Source: Streptomyces silvae
GTDB lineage: Bacteria; Actinomycetota; Actinomycetes; Streptomycetales; Streptomycetaceae
NCBI RefSeq assembly: GCF_016745505.1
Contig: NZ_JAERUC010000034.1
Location: 26,542-90,541, forward strand
DNA length: 64,000 nucleotides
Direction: 5' to 3'
The position numbers and the translations under genes were made by a program. The notes under the pieces were generated by a model. It saw nothing but the letters and a program-made list of their open reading frames with translations, ran no database searches and had not been told where the DNA came from. Shown here piece after piece: positions 1-7,762 of the stretch. How positions within the stretch are numbered: position 1 is the stretch's first letter; each line of letters starts with the position of its first letter.

Positions 1-2
1 AC

Positions 3-854
3 ATGGACGTGAAGCACCTGCCGTCCATGCGGGGCCTGTACAAGGTCAACAACGGCGCCACCGCCCTCATCGAGGCCTCGCTCAAGTCCCTGGACGACCT
101 GGGCCACATCTGGGAGGAGTACGGCGAGCACAGCTTCCTCCAGATCGTGGTGACGGACGGCGAGGAGAACGCCTCCGGCGGCGACCGGAGGCACGACGGC
201 GACATGACCATCCTCCGTCCCTGGCTCGACAGGATCGCGGCGAAGATGGGCGCGCTGCCGGGCCACTGGACGTCCGCGATCCTGGTCCCCAACTCCCTGG
301 CGAAGCGCACAGCTCAGAACTACGGCTTCCCCGCGGGCAACATCGCCATCTGGGACGCGGACTCCCAGAAGGGCGTCGAGGACGCGATCGGTACGGTGCG
401 CGCCGCCGCCACCAGCTTCCTGCGGGGGCGCGAGCAGGGCGTGCGCGGCACGAAGAACCTCTTCGCCGTCGGCCAGGACATATCCGTCGACGAGGTGCGG
501 GCGAACCTCGAACCGGTGGCGGCCGACAGGTACCGGCTCCTGAAGGTCGACAAGGAGACCGAGATCCGCGCCTTCGTCGACTCGCATCCGGGCGTGACGT
601 ACCAGCGCGGTGCGTGCTACTACCAGCTGGGCACCCGGGTGCAGGTCCAGCCGGACAAGGACGTCATCGTCGTCGAGAAGGACACCGACCGCGCCTACAC
701 GGGCGACGCGGCGCGCAACCTTCTGTTCGGTACGGGCATCCACGGCACCGTCTCGGTGAAGGCCGGCAACAACCCCAAGCTGGAGGTGTACGTGCAGAGC
801 CGCTCGGTGAACAGGAAGCTCAAGGCGAACACGCGGCTGCTCATCATGCTGTGA
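3..854 (+). CDS. von Willebrand factor A domain protein, 5' end outside window
   Basis: The reading frame is open from the first bases, so the gene starts upstream of the window. The visible 283 residues contain the central strand of a vWA fold followed by the TDGEEN motif (residues 51-56 of the visible part), typical of the family. The DxSxS metal-site motif would lie upstream and is not seen. A region of about 180 residues after the vWA core has no motif I recognise. vWA proteins usually mediate metal-dependent protein contacts in the cytoplasm or envelope. The exact role is unknown. Confidence 0.75.
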   Translation: MDVKHLPSMRGLYKVNNGATALIEASLKSLDDLGHIWEEYGEHSFLQIVVTDGEENASGGDRRHDGDMTILRPWLDRIAAKMGALPGHWTSAILVPNSLAKRTAQNYGFPAGNIAIWDADSQKGVEDAIGTVRAAATSFLRGREQGVRGTKNLFAVGQDISVDEVRANLEPVAADRYRLLKVDKETEIRAFVDSHPGVTYQRGACYYQLGTRVQVQPDKDVIVVEKDTDRAYTGDAARNLLFGTGIHGTVSVKAGNNPKLEVYVQSRSVNRKLKANTRLLIML

Positions 855-1087
855 CGCGCCACGGCCGGGGGCGGAGGCCCGGGCTGCCCGCCGTACGTGC
901 GCCGCTCGCCTCCCGGACGCCCCTCGGTAGGATCCGGTGCGGGTCCTGACCGCACCCACCCGACGGCTCAACGACGGCCGCATACAGGCGAGTTACGCCA
1001 AGGCCGGGCGTCGTGGAGGAGCAGCATCCGGACGGGAGCGCGGCACCCGGAACGCGACCGTAACACCGAGTGAGTGGAGTGCCAGTC

Positions 1088-2305
1088 ATGCGTGGAGGCA
1101 GCATCGCCGTGGTCGGCGGCAGCATAGCGGGGTGTGCCGCAGCGCTGGCCGCGTCGCGGGGCGGAGCCGAGAAGATCACCGTCTTCGAGCGCGCCGATGC
1201 CCGGCTCCGCGACAGAGGGGTGGGAATCGCCCTCCACAGCGACCGGTACGACGAACTGAGGGACGCCGGATATGTGGCCCCGGAGATGCCCTGGGCGCCA
1301 CTGACCCGGCGGGTGTGGAGCGTGCGGGACGGAGAGGCCGACCACGGCCGGGCCATCGGCGAGCAGCCCTTCCCCTTCCGCGCCTACAGCTGGGGCTCGC
1401 TCTGGAGCGAGCTGCGCCGCAGGGTGCCCGAGGAGGTCACCTACCGTTCGGGCGCGGTGGTCACCGGCGTGGATCCGGACGACGACGGGGTGACGCTGCG
1501 TCTCGCGGACGGCCACCAGGAGCACTTCGACGTGGTGATCGGGGCGGACGGCTACCGCTCCGTCGTTCGCGAGGCCATGTTCCCGGGCACCGACGCGACG
1601 TACGCCGGTTACATCGGCTGGCGCGGTACGTCGTCGGACGTGGCCGGCCTGCCCTCGGACGGCCACGACGCGCACAACATCGTCTTCCCCGGCGGCCACT
1701 GCATGCTCTACCGGATCCCCGACGGCCTCGGCGGGGAGCTGCTCAACTGGGTCCTCTACACCGCACCCCCGCAGGCGGACGGCCTCCACCCCGACCTGAC
1801 GCGCCCCACCTCGCTGCCGCCGGGCCGGCTCAACTCGGAGCTCACGGCGTACCTGCGTGCCCTGGTCGCGGACAACTTCCCGCCGTACTGGGCGGCCAGG
1901 GTGCTCCGCACCCCCGCCGAGACCACCTTCATCCAGCCCATCTACGACCTGGAGGTGCCGCACTACACCTCGGGCCGTATGGCACTCGTCGGCGACGCCG
2001 CGAGCGTCGCCCGGCCGCACATCGGCGGCGGCAGCGTGAAGGCACTCCAGGACGCCAACGCCCTGGAGGCCGCGTGGCGGGCCGGGGACAGCTGGAAGGA
2101 GGTCCTGGAGAGCTACGACGCGGGCCGGGGACCCGTCGGAGCGGCCATGGTCGCCCTCGCCCGCAGGATGGGCAGCGCACAGGTCGAGAACACACCCGAC
2201 TGGTCGGCCATGGGCCAGCCGGAGTTCGACGTGTGGTGGCAGGACCAGAACAGCGGCTCCGACCAGCGCAGCGGCTTCGGCGGCCACAGCATCAAGGCCG
2301 GCTAG
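1088..2305 (+). CDS. FAD-dependent monooxygenase (aromatic hydroxylase type)
   Basis: Flavoprotein of about 405 residues with the N-terminal dinucleotide-binding motif VVGGSIAG, the mid-protein DG motif (VIGADGYRS) and the C-terminal GD motif (ALVGDAAS). This is the three-motif signature of class A flavoprotein hydroxylases. The GGSIAG form resembles 2,6-dihydroxypyridine hydroxylase relatives. The ATG at 1088 is preceded by GGAG at 1076-1079, a better spacing than the upstream in-frame GTG at 1070, so I start at 1088. It would oxidise an aromatic or heterocyclic substrate with NAD(P)H and oxygen. The substrate cannot be told from sequence. It stands alone and converges on the ABC transporter operon. 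Confidence 0.85.
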   Translation: MRGGSIAVVGGSIAGCAAALAASRGGAEKITVFERADARLRDRGVGIALHSDRYDELRDAGYVAPEMPWAPLTRRVWSVRDGEADHGRAIGEQPFPFRAYSWGSLWSELRRRVPEEVTYRSGAVVTGVDPDDDGVTLRLADGHQEHFDVVIGADGYRSVVREAMFPGTDATYAGYIGWRGTSSDVAGLPSDGHDAHNIVFPGGHCMLYRIPDGLGGELLNWVLYTAPPQADGLHPDLTRPTSLPPGRLNSELTAYLRALVADNFPPYWAARVLRTPAETTFIQPIYDLEVPHYTSGRMALVGDAASVARPHIGGGSVKALQDANALEAAWRAGDSWKEVLESYDAGRGPVGAAMVALARRMGSAQVENTPDWSAMGQPEFDVWWQDQNSGSDQRSGFGGHSIKAG

Positions 2306-2342
2306 GCCACGGCGGGGCGGGCGAGACGGTGTGCGGCGGTCC

Positions 2343-2376
2343 GGCGGCCGGGGGCCACCGCGCCCCCCCGGCCGCC
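2343..2376. terminator. Bidirectional stem-loop between convergent genes
   Basis: A perfect 12-bp stem (GGCGGCCGGGGG paired with its complement at 2365-2376) with a 10-base loop sits between the convergent monooxygenase and ABC transporter genes. It can act as an intrinsic terminator for both. Confidence 0.6.
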
Positions 2377-2395
2377 CCCGGCCCGCCCGCCCCCC

Positions 2396-3124
2396 TCAGG
2401 CCGCGCCCGGCGTCAGTTCCAGTGCGGTGTGCAGGGCGGAGGCGTCGGTGCGGGCTTCCTCGCCGGCGATGCGGAGCGTCATCCGGCCCGAGGTCAGCAC
2501 CGTCAGCGTGCGGGCGCACTCGACGGCCCGGGCAGGGCTGGGGGACACCAGGAGTACGGCGATGCCCTCGTCCGCCAGCGTGGTCACCAGCTCGTGGACC
2601 TGCCGGACAAGGACGGGGGCGAGGCCCTCGGACGGCTCGTCGAGCAGCAGCACACGCGGCGAGCCGAGCAGCGCACGGGCCAGGGCCAGCATCTGCTGCT
2701 CGCCGCCGGACAGGTCCGTACCCCGGTTGTCGCGGCGCTCGCCCAGCCGGGGCAGCAGCTCCAGGACCCGCGCCGGGGTCCACACGCTGGGGCGCGCGGG
2801 CCCGCCGCGCCGCGGCGGACGGTAGGAGAGCCGCAGGTGTTCGGCGACGGTGAGCCCGGCGAAGACCCGGCGGCCCTGCGGGACGAGGCCGATCCCCGCA
2901 CGGGCGACGCGGTGCGCGGGCAGTCCCGTCACATCCCGGCCGTCGAGGCGTACGGTGCCGGCGCTCGGGCGTATCAGCCCGGCGACGGTGTGGACGAGCG
3001 TGGTCTTGCCCGCGCCGTTGTGCCCGACGACGGCGTGGACCGAGCCGGCGGGCACCGACAGGTCGAGGGGGTGCAGCGCGGTGCCGCCGTCGTAGCCCGC
3101 GGTCAGGCCGGTGAGTTCGAGCAT
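2396..3124 (-). CDS. ABC transporter ATP-binding protein, LivF type
   Basis: ATPase of about 242 residues with Walker A GHNGAGKT, signature LSGGEQQ and Walker B VLLLDEPSEG. The compact form without the extended C-terminus matches LivF/UrtE, the second ATPase of branched-chain amino acid or urea-type importers. An open frame extends upstream to 3235, but the first residues there are low-complexity. The ATG at 3124 gives the normal MLEL start and lies 10 bp after the LivG-type stop. It is the last gene of the operon that begins with the sensor kinase at 10,266. It energises uptake together with the preceding ATPase and the fused permease. Confidence 0.85.
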   Translation of the reverse strand: MLELTGLTAGYDGGTALHPLDLSVPAGSVHAVVGHNGAGKTTLVHTVAGLIRPSAGTVRLDGRDVTGLPAHRVARAGIGLVPQGRRVFAGLTVAEHLRLSYRPPRRGGPARPSVWTPARVLELLPRLGERRDNRGTDLSGGEQQMLALARALLGSPRVLLLDEPSEGLAPVLVRQVHELVTTLADEGIAVLLVSPSPARAVECARTLTVLTSGRMTLRIAGEEARTDASALHTALELTPGAA

Positions 3125-3134
3125 CGGTGGCCGG

Positions 3135-3986
3135 TCATCCTCTCGCCTCGGTCGCTTCGGTCGCTTCGGGGGTGGGCCGGTCCGAGGAGCCGCTCCGCGC
3201 CGTCGTACCCGGGTCGTGGTACGCGTCGCGGACATCGGGGTGGGCGAGGGCCTCCCGCGTCGGCGCGGTGACGAGCACCCGGCCGGCCGCCAACACGGTC
3301 ACATCCGTGGCGAAATCGGCGACCACCTCGACATGGTGCTCGACCAGGATGATCGCGACGCTGTCCGGAAGGCCGCCGAGAATACCGAGCAGCCGCCCGA
3401 TGTCACCGTCGGTCAGACCGGCCGCCGGCTCGTCCAGGAGCAGCAGACGCGGGTTCCCCGCCAGCGCGGCGGCGAGGTCGAGCATGCGCCGCTGCCCGTG
3501 GGAGAGCGTGGAGGCCGGCCGGTGGGCCAGGTCGGCGAGGCCGACCGTCTCCAGATGACCGCGCGCGGACTCGGCGTGCAGCCGGTGGCGGGACGGCCTG
3601 CGCCAGGCGCCACGGCGCTTCGGATGGTGCGGCCACCCGGCCAGTACGACGTTGTCCAGGACCGACAACTCGGATATCACCGAGGGCTGTTGGAAGCTCC
3701 GCGCGATACCGAGCCGGCTGCGCCTGGCCGTGGCCGTACGGGTGATGTCCGCACCGTCCAGCGCGATCGTCCCGTGGTCGGGCCGGTCGGTGCCCGCGAT
3801 GAGGTTGAGCAGGGTGGTCTTGCCGGCCCCGTTGGGCCCGATGACGGCGTGCCGGGCACCGGGCGGGAGCCGCAGGCCGACGTCGTCGACGGCCGTGAGG
3901 CTGCCGTATCTGCGGGTGAGACGGGTGAGGTCCAGCAGCGGGGGCGCCGAGGCGGCGTTCGGTGCGGGCGTCGAAGGGGGTGTCAA
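3135..3986 (-). CDS. ABC transporter ATP-binding protein, LivG type
   Basis: ATPase of 283 residues with Walker A GPNGAGKT, signature LSHGQRR and Walker B LLLLDEPAAG. The longer C-terminus is typical of LivG/UrtD. I start it at a TTG (3986-3984) that overlaps the permease stop in the arrangement TTGA, with a GGAAGG ribosome site seven bases upstream. The frame is open far into the permease gene, but that part is antisense-like arginine/proline-rich sequence. The 4-base overlap implies translational coupling with the permease. The last ~25 residues are a polar tail rich in Thr, Glu and Arg. Confidence 0.85.
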   Translation of the reverse strand: MTPPSTPAPNAASAPPLLDLTRLTRRYGSLTAVDDVGLRLPPGARHAVIGPNGAGKTTLLNLIAGTDRPDHGTIALDGADITRTATARRSRLGIARSFQQPSVISELSVLDNVVLAGWPHHPKRRGAWRRPSRHRLHAESARGHLETVGLADLAHRPASTLSHGQRRMLDLAAALAGNPRLLLLDEPAAGLTDGDIGRLLGILGGLPDSVAIILVEHHVEVVADFATDVTVLAAGRVLVTAPTREALAHPDVRDAYHDPGTTARSGSSDRPTPEATEATEARG

Positions 3987-6079
3987 GGGGAAACCTTCCC
4001 GGCGGGGCCGGCGGGGGTCGGGTCGGGCGCGGGCGGGTGCTGCTCGCCCGGCCGTGGCAGGCCGGGCTCCGGTCCGCTCCGGGCGGAGCCGCCGCGCAGT
4101 CCGGCCAGACCCCGGGGCAGCAGGTACACCGCGGCCACGAACAGCACCCCGAGCAGCAGCGGCCCGTGGCCGGGCCACGATCCGGCGACCCAGTCCCGGG
4201 TGACGACGATGAGCCCGGCGCCCATCAGGGCGCCGATCACGGACGTGGTGCCGCCGATGACGGCCGCCAGCAGTGCGAACGCGGCGATCTCGAAGCCGAC
4301 GTCGGCGGGGGAGAGGTACTGCTGGACGGTGACCATCAGCGAGCCGCCCACGCCGGCCAGCGCACCGGCACAGATGTGCGCCACCAGCAGATAGCGTCCC
4401 ACCGGGTGCCCGGAGGCGCGCATCCGCGCCTCGGCACCCCGGGTGCCGGTCAGCAGCTTCCCCGCCGGGGAGCGCAGCACGAGCAGGGTGACGGCGACGG
4501 CGACGGCGGCGACGACGAGCGCGAAGGTGTAGAGCTCGCTCTCCTCGAACATCCCCTCCCCGCCCCACAGCGCCTGCGTGGCAGGGAAGCCCACCAGACC
4601 GTCGGCGCCTCCGGTGACGGACTTCAGCCGGTTGACGACCGCGCCGGTCAGCTCCCCGACGGCGAGCGTGATCATCAGCACGGTGGTGCCCCGGGCCCGG
4701 ATCACGGCCGGGCCCGTGAGGGCGGAGAAGAGCGCGGCCGCGAGCGCCGAGAGGGCGATCTGGACCGGGCCCATGGTCCACCCGGCCTGCGCGAGATTCG
4801 CCGTGGCGTACGCGCCGACCGCGAACGGCGCGGTCTGCCCCAGGGTCGGCAGGCCCGCGTAGCCGGTGAGGACGGTGACGCTGACGGCGAGCAGTCCCAG
4901 CGCCAGGGCGGAACCGGCCAGCGAGAGGGTGTACGCGTCGAGCACCCACGGCAGCGCGGCCAGCACCGCGAGGAGGACGAGCAGCGGCGCGGCACGCCGG
5001 GCGGCTCCACGCGGACGGGGAAGCGAAAACGGAAGGGAGATCGACGGGTACCCGGCCCCCTCGCGCCTGCTGCTGGCCCGGAGAAGTGCCGAACTCCCTG
5101 CCGAATCACCTGCGGTAGCCGCCACCGCCGCGCCCGGCCTCCGGCGCAGCCGTGCCGCGAGGTGGCGGCGCAGGCGGGCCACCGGGTCGGGGGGCGGGCC
5201 CTCCGGGCCGTGCGCGGCGGCCGGTTCCGCGAAGCGGGAGCGCAGCACCAGCACCGCCGCCATCGCGGCGAAGAGCAGGTACGGCGCGAGGTCCGGCACC
5301 AGCGAGACACCCAGCGTCTGCACCTCGCCCACGGCGACGGCCGCCGCGAGGGTCGCCCACAGCGAGCGCAGCCCGCCCAGGACGACCACCACGAGGGACA
5401 GCATCAGCACGTTCTCGGACGTGCCCGGCCCCGGCCCGATGATCGGTGCCCCCAGCACCCCCGCCGCCCCGGCCAGCGCGCCCGCCGCCGCGAGCACGCC
5501 GGTGTGCACGGCCCGGGGGCTGTGGCCGGTGGTCGCCAGCATCTGCGGATCGTCGGCGGCGGCGCGCACCGCGGCGCCCATACGGGTACGGGTCAGCACC
5601 CAGGTCCCGAACGCGGCGAGCAGCACGGCCATCACGATGAAGCACAGCCGGTACGCGGGGTACCGGTGGCCCAGCAGCCGCACCGAGGAGTCCAGCGCCT
5701 CCGGGACGCGTACGGGGAGTTCGTCCGCGCCGAAGAGCTGGATGAGCAGATCGCCGCCGACCAGGGCGAGCCCGAACGTCAGCAGGGCCTGGGCGAGATG
5801 CCCGCGCCGCGCGAGGGGAGCCGTCGCCGCGGACAGCCCCGCCCCGGCCGCGCACGCCGCGGCGGTCCCGGCGGCCAGGCCGAGGGCGAGGCCGCCCCAG
5901 GTGCCGTCGCTGAGCGCGGCCCCCGTGTAGGCGCCGATCGCGTACAGCATGCCGTGCGACAGATTCAGTACGCCCGCGGTGCCGAAGGCGAGGCTCAGAC
6001 CGGCGGCGACCACGAACAGCAGCAGCCCGAAGGCCACCCCGTCCACCGCCGGTACGAGGTGGGCGTCGAGGAGATCCAT
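3983..6079 (-). CDS. Fused LivH-LivM type ABC permease
   Basis: A 698-residue membrane protein containing two complete permease domains. Residues about 1-300 resemble LivH (LNLSHGMLYAIGAY near the N-terminus). A hydrophilic, Arg/Pro-rich linker covers about 300-370. Residues about 370-665 resemble LivM, with a second start-like segment (LTGYAGLPTLGQ). Separate LivH and LivM proteins are each near 300 residues, so this is a head-to-tail fusion rather than a frameshift artefact. It would form the membrane pore of a branched-chain amino acid, amide or urea importer. It starts one base after the binding-protein stop and overlaps the LivG-type gene by four bases. Confidence 0.85.
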   Translation of the reverse strand: MDLLDAHLVPAVDGVAFGLLLFVVAAGLSLAFGTAGVLNLSHGMLYAIGAYTGAALSDGTWGGLALGLAAGTAAACAAGAGLSAATAPLARRGHLAQALLTFGLALVGGDLLIQLFGADELPVRVPEALDSSVRLLGHRYPAYRLCFIVMAVLLAAFGTWVLTRTRMGAAVRAAADDPQMLATTGHSPRAVHTGVLAAAGALAGAAGVLGAPIIGPGPGTSENVLMLSLVVVVLGGLRSLWATLAAAVAVGEVQTLGVSLVPDLAPYLLFAAMAAVLVLRSRFAEPAAAHGPEGPPPDPVARLRRHLAARLRRRPGAAVAATAGDSAGSSALLRASSRREGAGYPSISLPFSLPRPRGAARRAAPLLVLLAVLAALPWVLDAYTLSLAGSALALGLLAVSVTVLTGYAGLPTLGQTAPFAVGAYATANLAQAGWTMGPVQIALSALAAALFSALTGPAVIRARGTTVLMITLAVGELTGAVVNRLKSVTGGADGLVGFPATQALWGGEGMFEESELYTFALVVAAVAVAVTLLVLRSPAGKLLTGTRGAEARMRASGHPVGRYLLVAHICAGALAGVGGSLMVTVQQYLSPADVGFEIAAFALLAAVIGGTTSVIGALMGAGLIVVTRDWVAGSWPGHGPLLLGVLFVAAVYLLPRGLAGLRGGSARSGPEPGLPRPGEQHPPAPDPTPAGPAGKVSP

Positions 6080-6080
6080 G

Positions 6081-7283
6081 TCAGCTGCCGAGCGTCGCCA
6101 GGTCCTGGACCATGACGTTGGCCAGCTGGGACCCGTCCGGCCGCACCTGGCGCAGGTACCAGGTCTGCACCGGCGCGTGCGCCTTGTCGCTGAACTCCCA
6201 GGCGCCGCGCGGGCTGTCGATCTGCCCCAGACCCTCGATGGCCTTGTTGATGGTCTGCGGGGTCACGTCGCCCTTCTTCGCCGCGTCGGCGATGGCCTTG
6301 TCCAGCACGGCGGCCGCGTCGTACGACGCCATCGCGTACGTGGTGGGCTGGGTGTCGTGCTCGGCGGTCCAGTCGGCGGCGAACGTGCGGTTGGCCTCGT
6401 TGTCGAGGTCGGCCGCGTAGTTCAGGACCGAGTAGATGCCCTTCGCCGCGTCGCCCTGCGCCTGGAGCACGCTGCCCTCGGTGACGAAGGCCGTGTACAG
6501 CGGCAGATCGGCGATGTCGGACTGGGCGTACTGCTTGGCGAAGTCGATCGCGGCCTTGCCGGCGTAGAAGCAGTACACCGCCTTGGCGTCCGTCTTGGCG
6601 ATCTCGGCGAAGTACGGCATGAAGTTGGTGGTCTTCGGGAACGGCGTCCAGGTCGTCTTCCCGCCGGGGTTGGCCAGCTTGCCCTTGACCCGCTTGAACT
6701 CCTCGGTGAAGCCGCGCAGTTCGTCGTAACCGCCCTGGTAGTCGGGGCCGATCGCATAGACCGGGCCGTCGACCTTCTCCTTGACGTACGGGGCGATGGC
6801 CTTGCCCGGTTCGTCGGACAGGAAGCTCGTCGTCCACACGTACTCGATGTCCTTCACCGGCGGCCGGGCGTTCGACCCCAGGAAGGGGATCTTGGCCTGC
6901 TCGACCAGCGGGAGCACCGCGTTGACCGATCCGCCGCTGACGAGGCCCGTCAGCACGTCGACCTTGTCCTTCTTGACCAGCTTGGTGGCCGCGGGCAGAG
7001 CGGTCGGCGGGCCGTCGCCCTCGTCCGCGACGACGAGCTCGGCCTTGCGCCCGCCGAGCTTGTTGTCATGGGTGTCCAGATACAGCTCGAAGCCGGTGCG
7101 CAGCTCGGTGCCGACCGGCTCGTACGTGCCCGAGAGGGAGGCGACCAGGCCGATCTTCACGGTGTCGTCGCCGCCGGATCCGCTGTCACTGCTGCAACCG
7201 GTGACGGCGGCCAGACCGAGGGCGAGGGCGGCGGCGCCGACCGGACGGAACCGGCGGCGGGGGCGGGGTATGTCGAAGAACAT
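6081..7283 (-). CDS. ABC transporter substrate-binding lipoprotein, LivJ type
   Basis: A 400-residue periplasmic-binding-fold lipoprotein. The signal peptide carries an arginine-rich start and the lipobox AAVTGC near residue 30, followed by a Ser/Gly linker. The mature part begins VKIGLVASLSGTYEPVG, the usual opening of type 1 (Leu/Ile/Val, amide, urea) binding proteins. It ends one base before the fused permease, so it belongs to the same operon. The ligand is unknown. Linkage to a nitrate/nitrite-sensor-type kinase suggests a nitrogen-containing solute, which is inference only. Confidence 0.85.
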   Translation of the reverse strand: MFFDIPRPRRRFRPVGAAALALGLAAVTGCSSDSGSGGDDTVKIGLVASLSGTYEPVGTELRTGFELYLDTHDNKLGGRKAELVVADEGDGPPTALPAATKLVKKDKVDVLTGLVSGGSVNAVLPLVEQAKIPFLGSNARPPVKDIEYVWTTSFLSDEPGKAIAPYVKEKVDGPVYAIGPDYQGGYDELRGFTEEFKRVKGKLANPGGKTTWTPFPKTTNFMPYFAEIAKTDAKAVYCFYAGKAAIDFAKQYAQSDIADLPLYTAFVTEGSVLQAQGDAAKGIYSVLNYAADLDNEANRTFAADWTAEHDTQPTTYAMASYDAAAVLDKAIADAAKKGDVTPQTINKAIEGLGQIDSPRGAWEFSDKAHAPVQTWYLRQVRPDGSQLANVMVQDLATLGS

Positions 7284-7360
7284 GAGGCTCTCATCAGGAG
7301 TGTCGGCGTCGGGCGTCGGGTGTCGGGTCGGGGGCGGAGGGGGCCGGGGAGGCCCCGCGG

Positions 7361-7762
7361 TCAGGCGGACGGCAGGCCGGCTTCGCGGACCTGGGGGGAC
7401 AGTGCGTCACCGACCTGGTTGATCAGCTCGGACATCATGTAGCTGACCTCGCCGATGTCCGCGTCCCTGGTGGTCGTCACCAGGAGCGAGGCGCCGCTGG
7501 AGACGGCCATCGAGAACATGTAGCCGCCCTCCATCGCGGTCAGGCTGTGCTCGACGGGGTCGGTGTTCGTCAACTGGGCCGCTGCGGAGAGCAGATTGAC
7601 GACGCCGGAGGCGATGGCGGCCAGCCGCTCGGCGTCGTCACGCTCCACACCGGTGTAGGCCAGCGCGAGTCCGTCCACGGACACGGCTATCGCCTGGGTG
7701 ACTTCCGGTACGCGTCCGGCGAAGTCGCTCAGGATCCAGCTCAGGTCGGTGGGAGAGGTCAT
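7361..7762 (-). CDS. Roadblock/LC7 domain protein (CvnB type)
   Basis: A 133-residue cytoplasmic protein starting MTSPTDLSWILSDFA, the standard opening of actinobacterial roadblock/LC7 proteins paired with sensor-kinase-like proteins in conservons. The ATG overlaps the kinase stop in an ATGA arrangement, so it is translationally coupled. An upstream open frame exists but is an antisense shadow of the kinase C-terminus. In conservons the roadblock protein is the GTPase-regulating partner of a DUF742 protein and a small GTPase. Neither follows here; the next gene, 77 bp on, is the ABC binding protein. Confidence 0.85.
   Translation of the reverse strand: MTSPTDLSWILSDFAGRVPEVTQAIAVSVDGLALAYTGVERDDAERLAAIASGVVNLLSAAAQLTNTDPVEHSLTAMEGGYMFSMAVSSGASLLVTTTRDADIGEVSYMMSELINQVGDALSPQVREAGLPSA

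Noticed and set aside
968..2287. Long minus-strand open frame opposite the monooxygenase
   Set aside because: Antisense of a well-supported gene with all three flavoprotein motifs; its own sequence has no family features.
937..2853. Long plus-strand open frame (638 codons) across the monooxygenase and LivF-type gene
   Set aside because: Arg/Pro/Gly-rich shadow of a gene in another frame, crossing a terminator; no domain features.
3962..6115. 717-codon plus-strand frame opposite the fused permease
   Set aside because: Gln/Gly/Arg/His-rich antisense shadow typical of GC-rich genomes.
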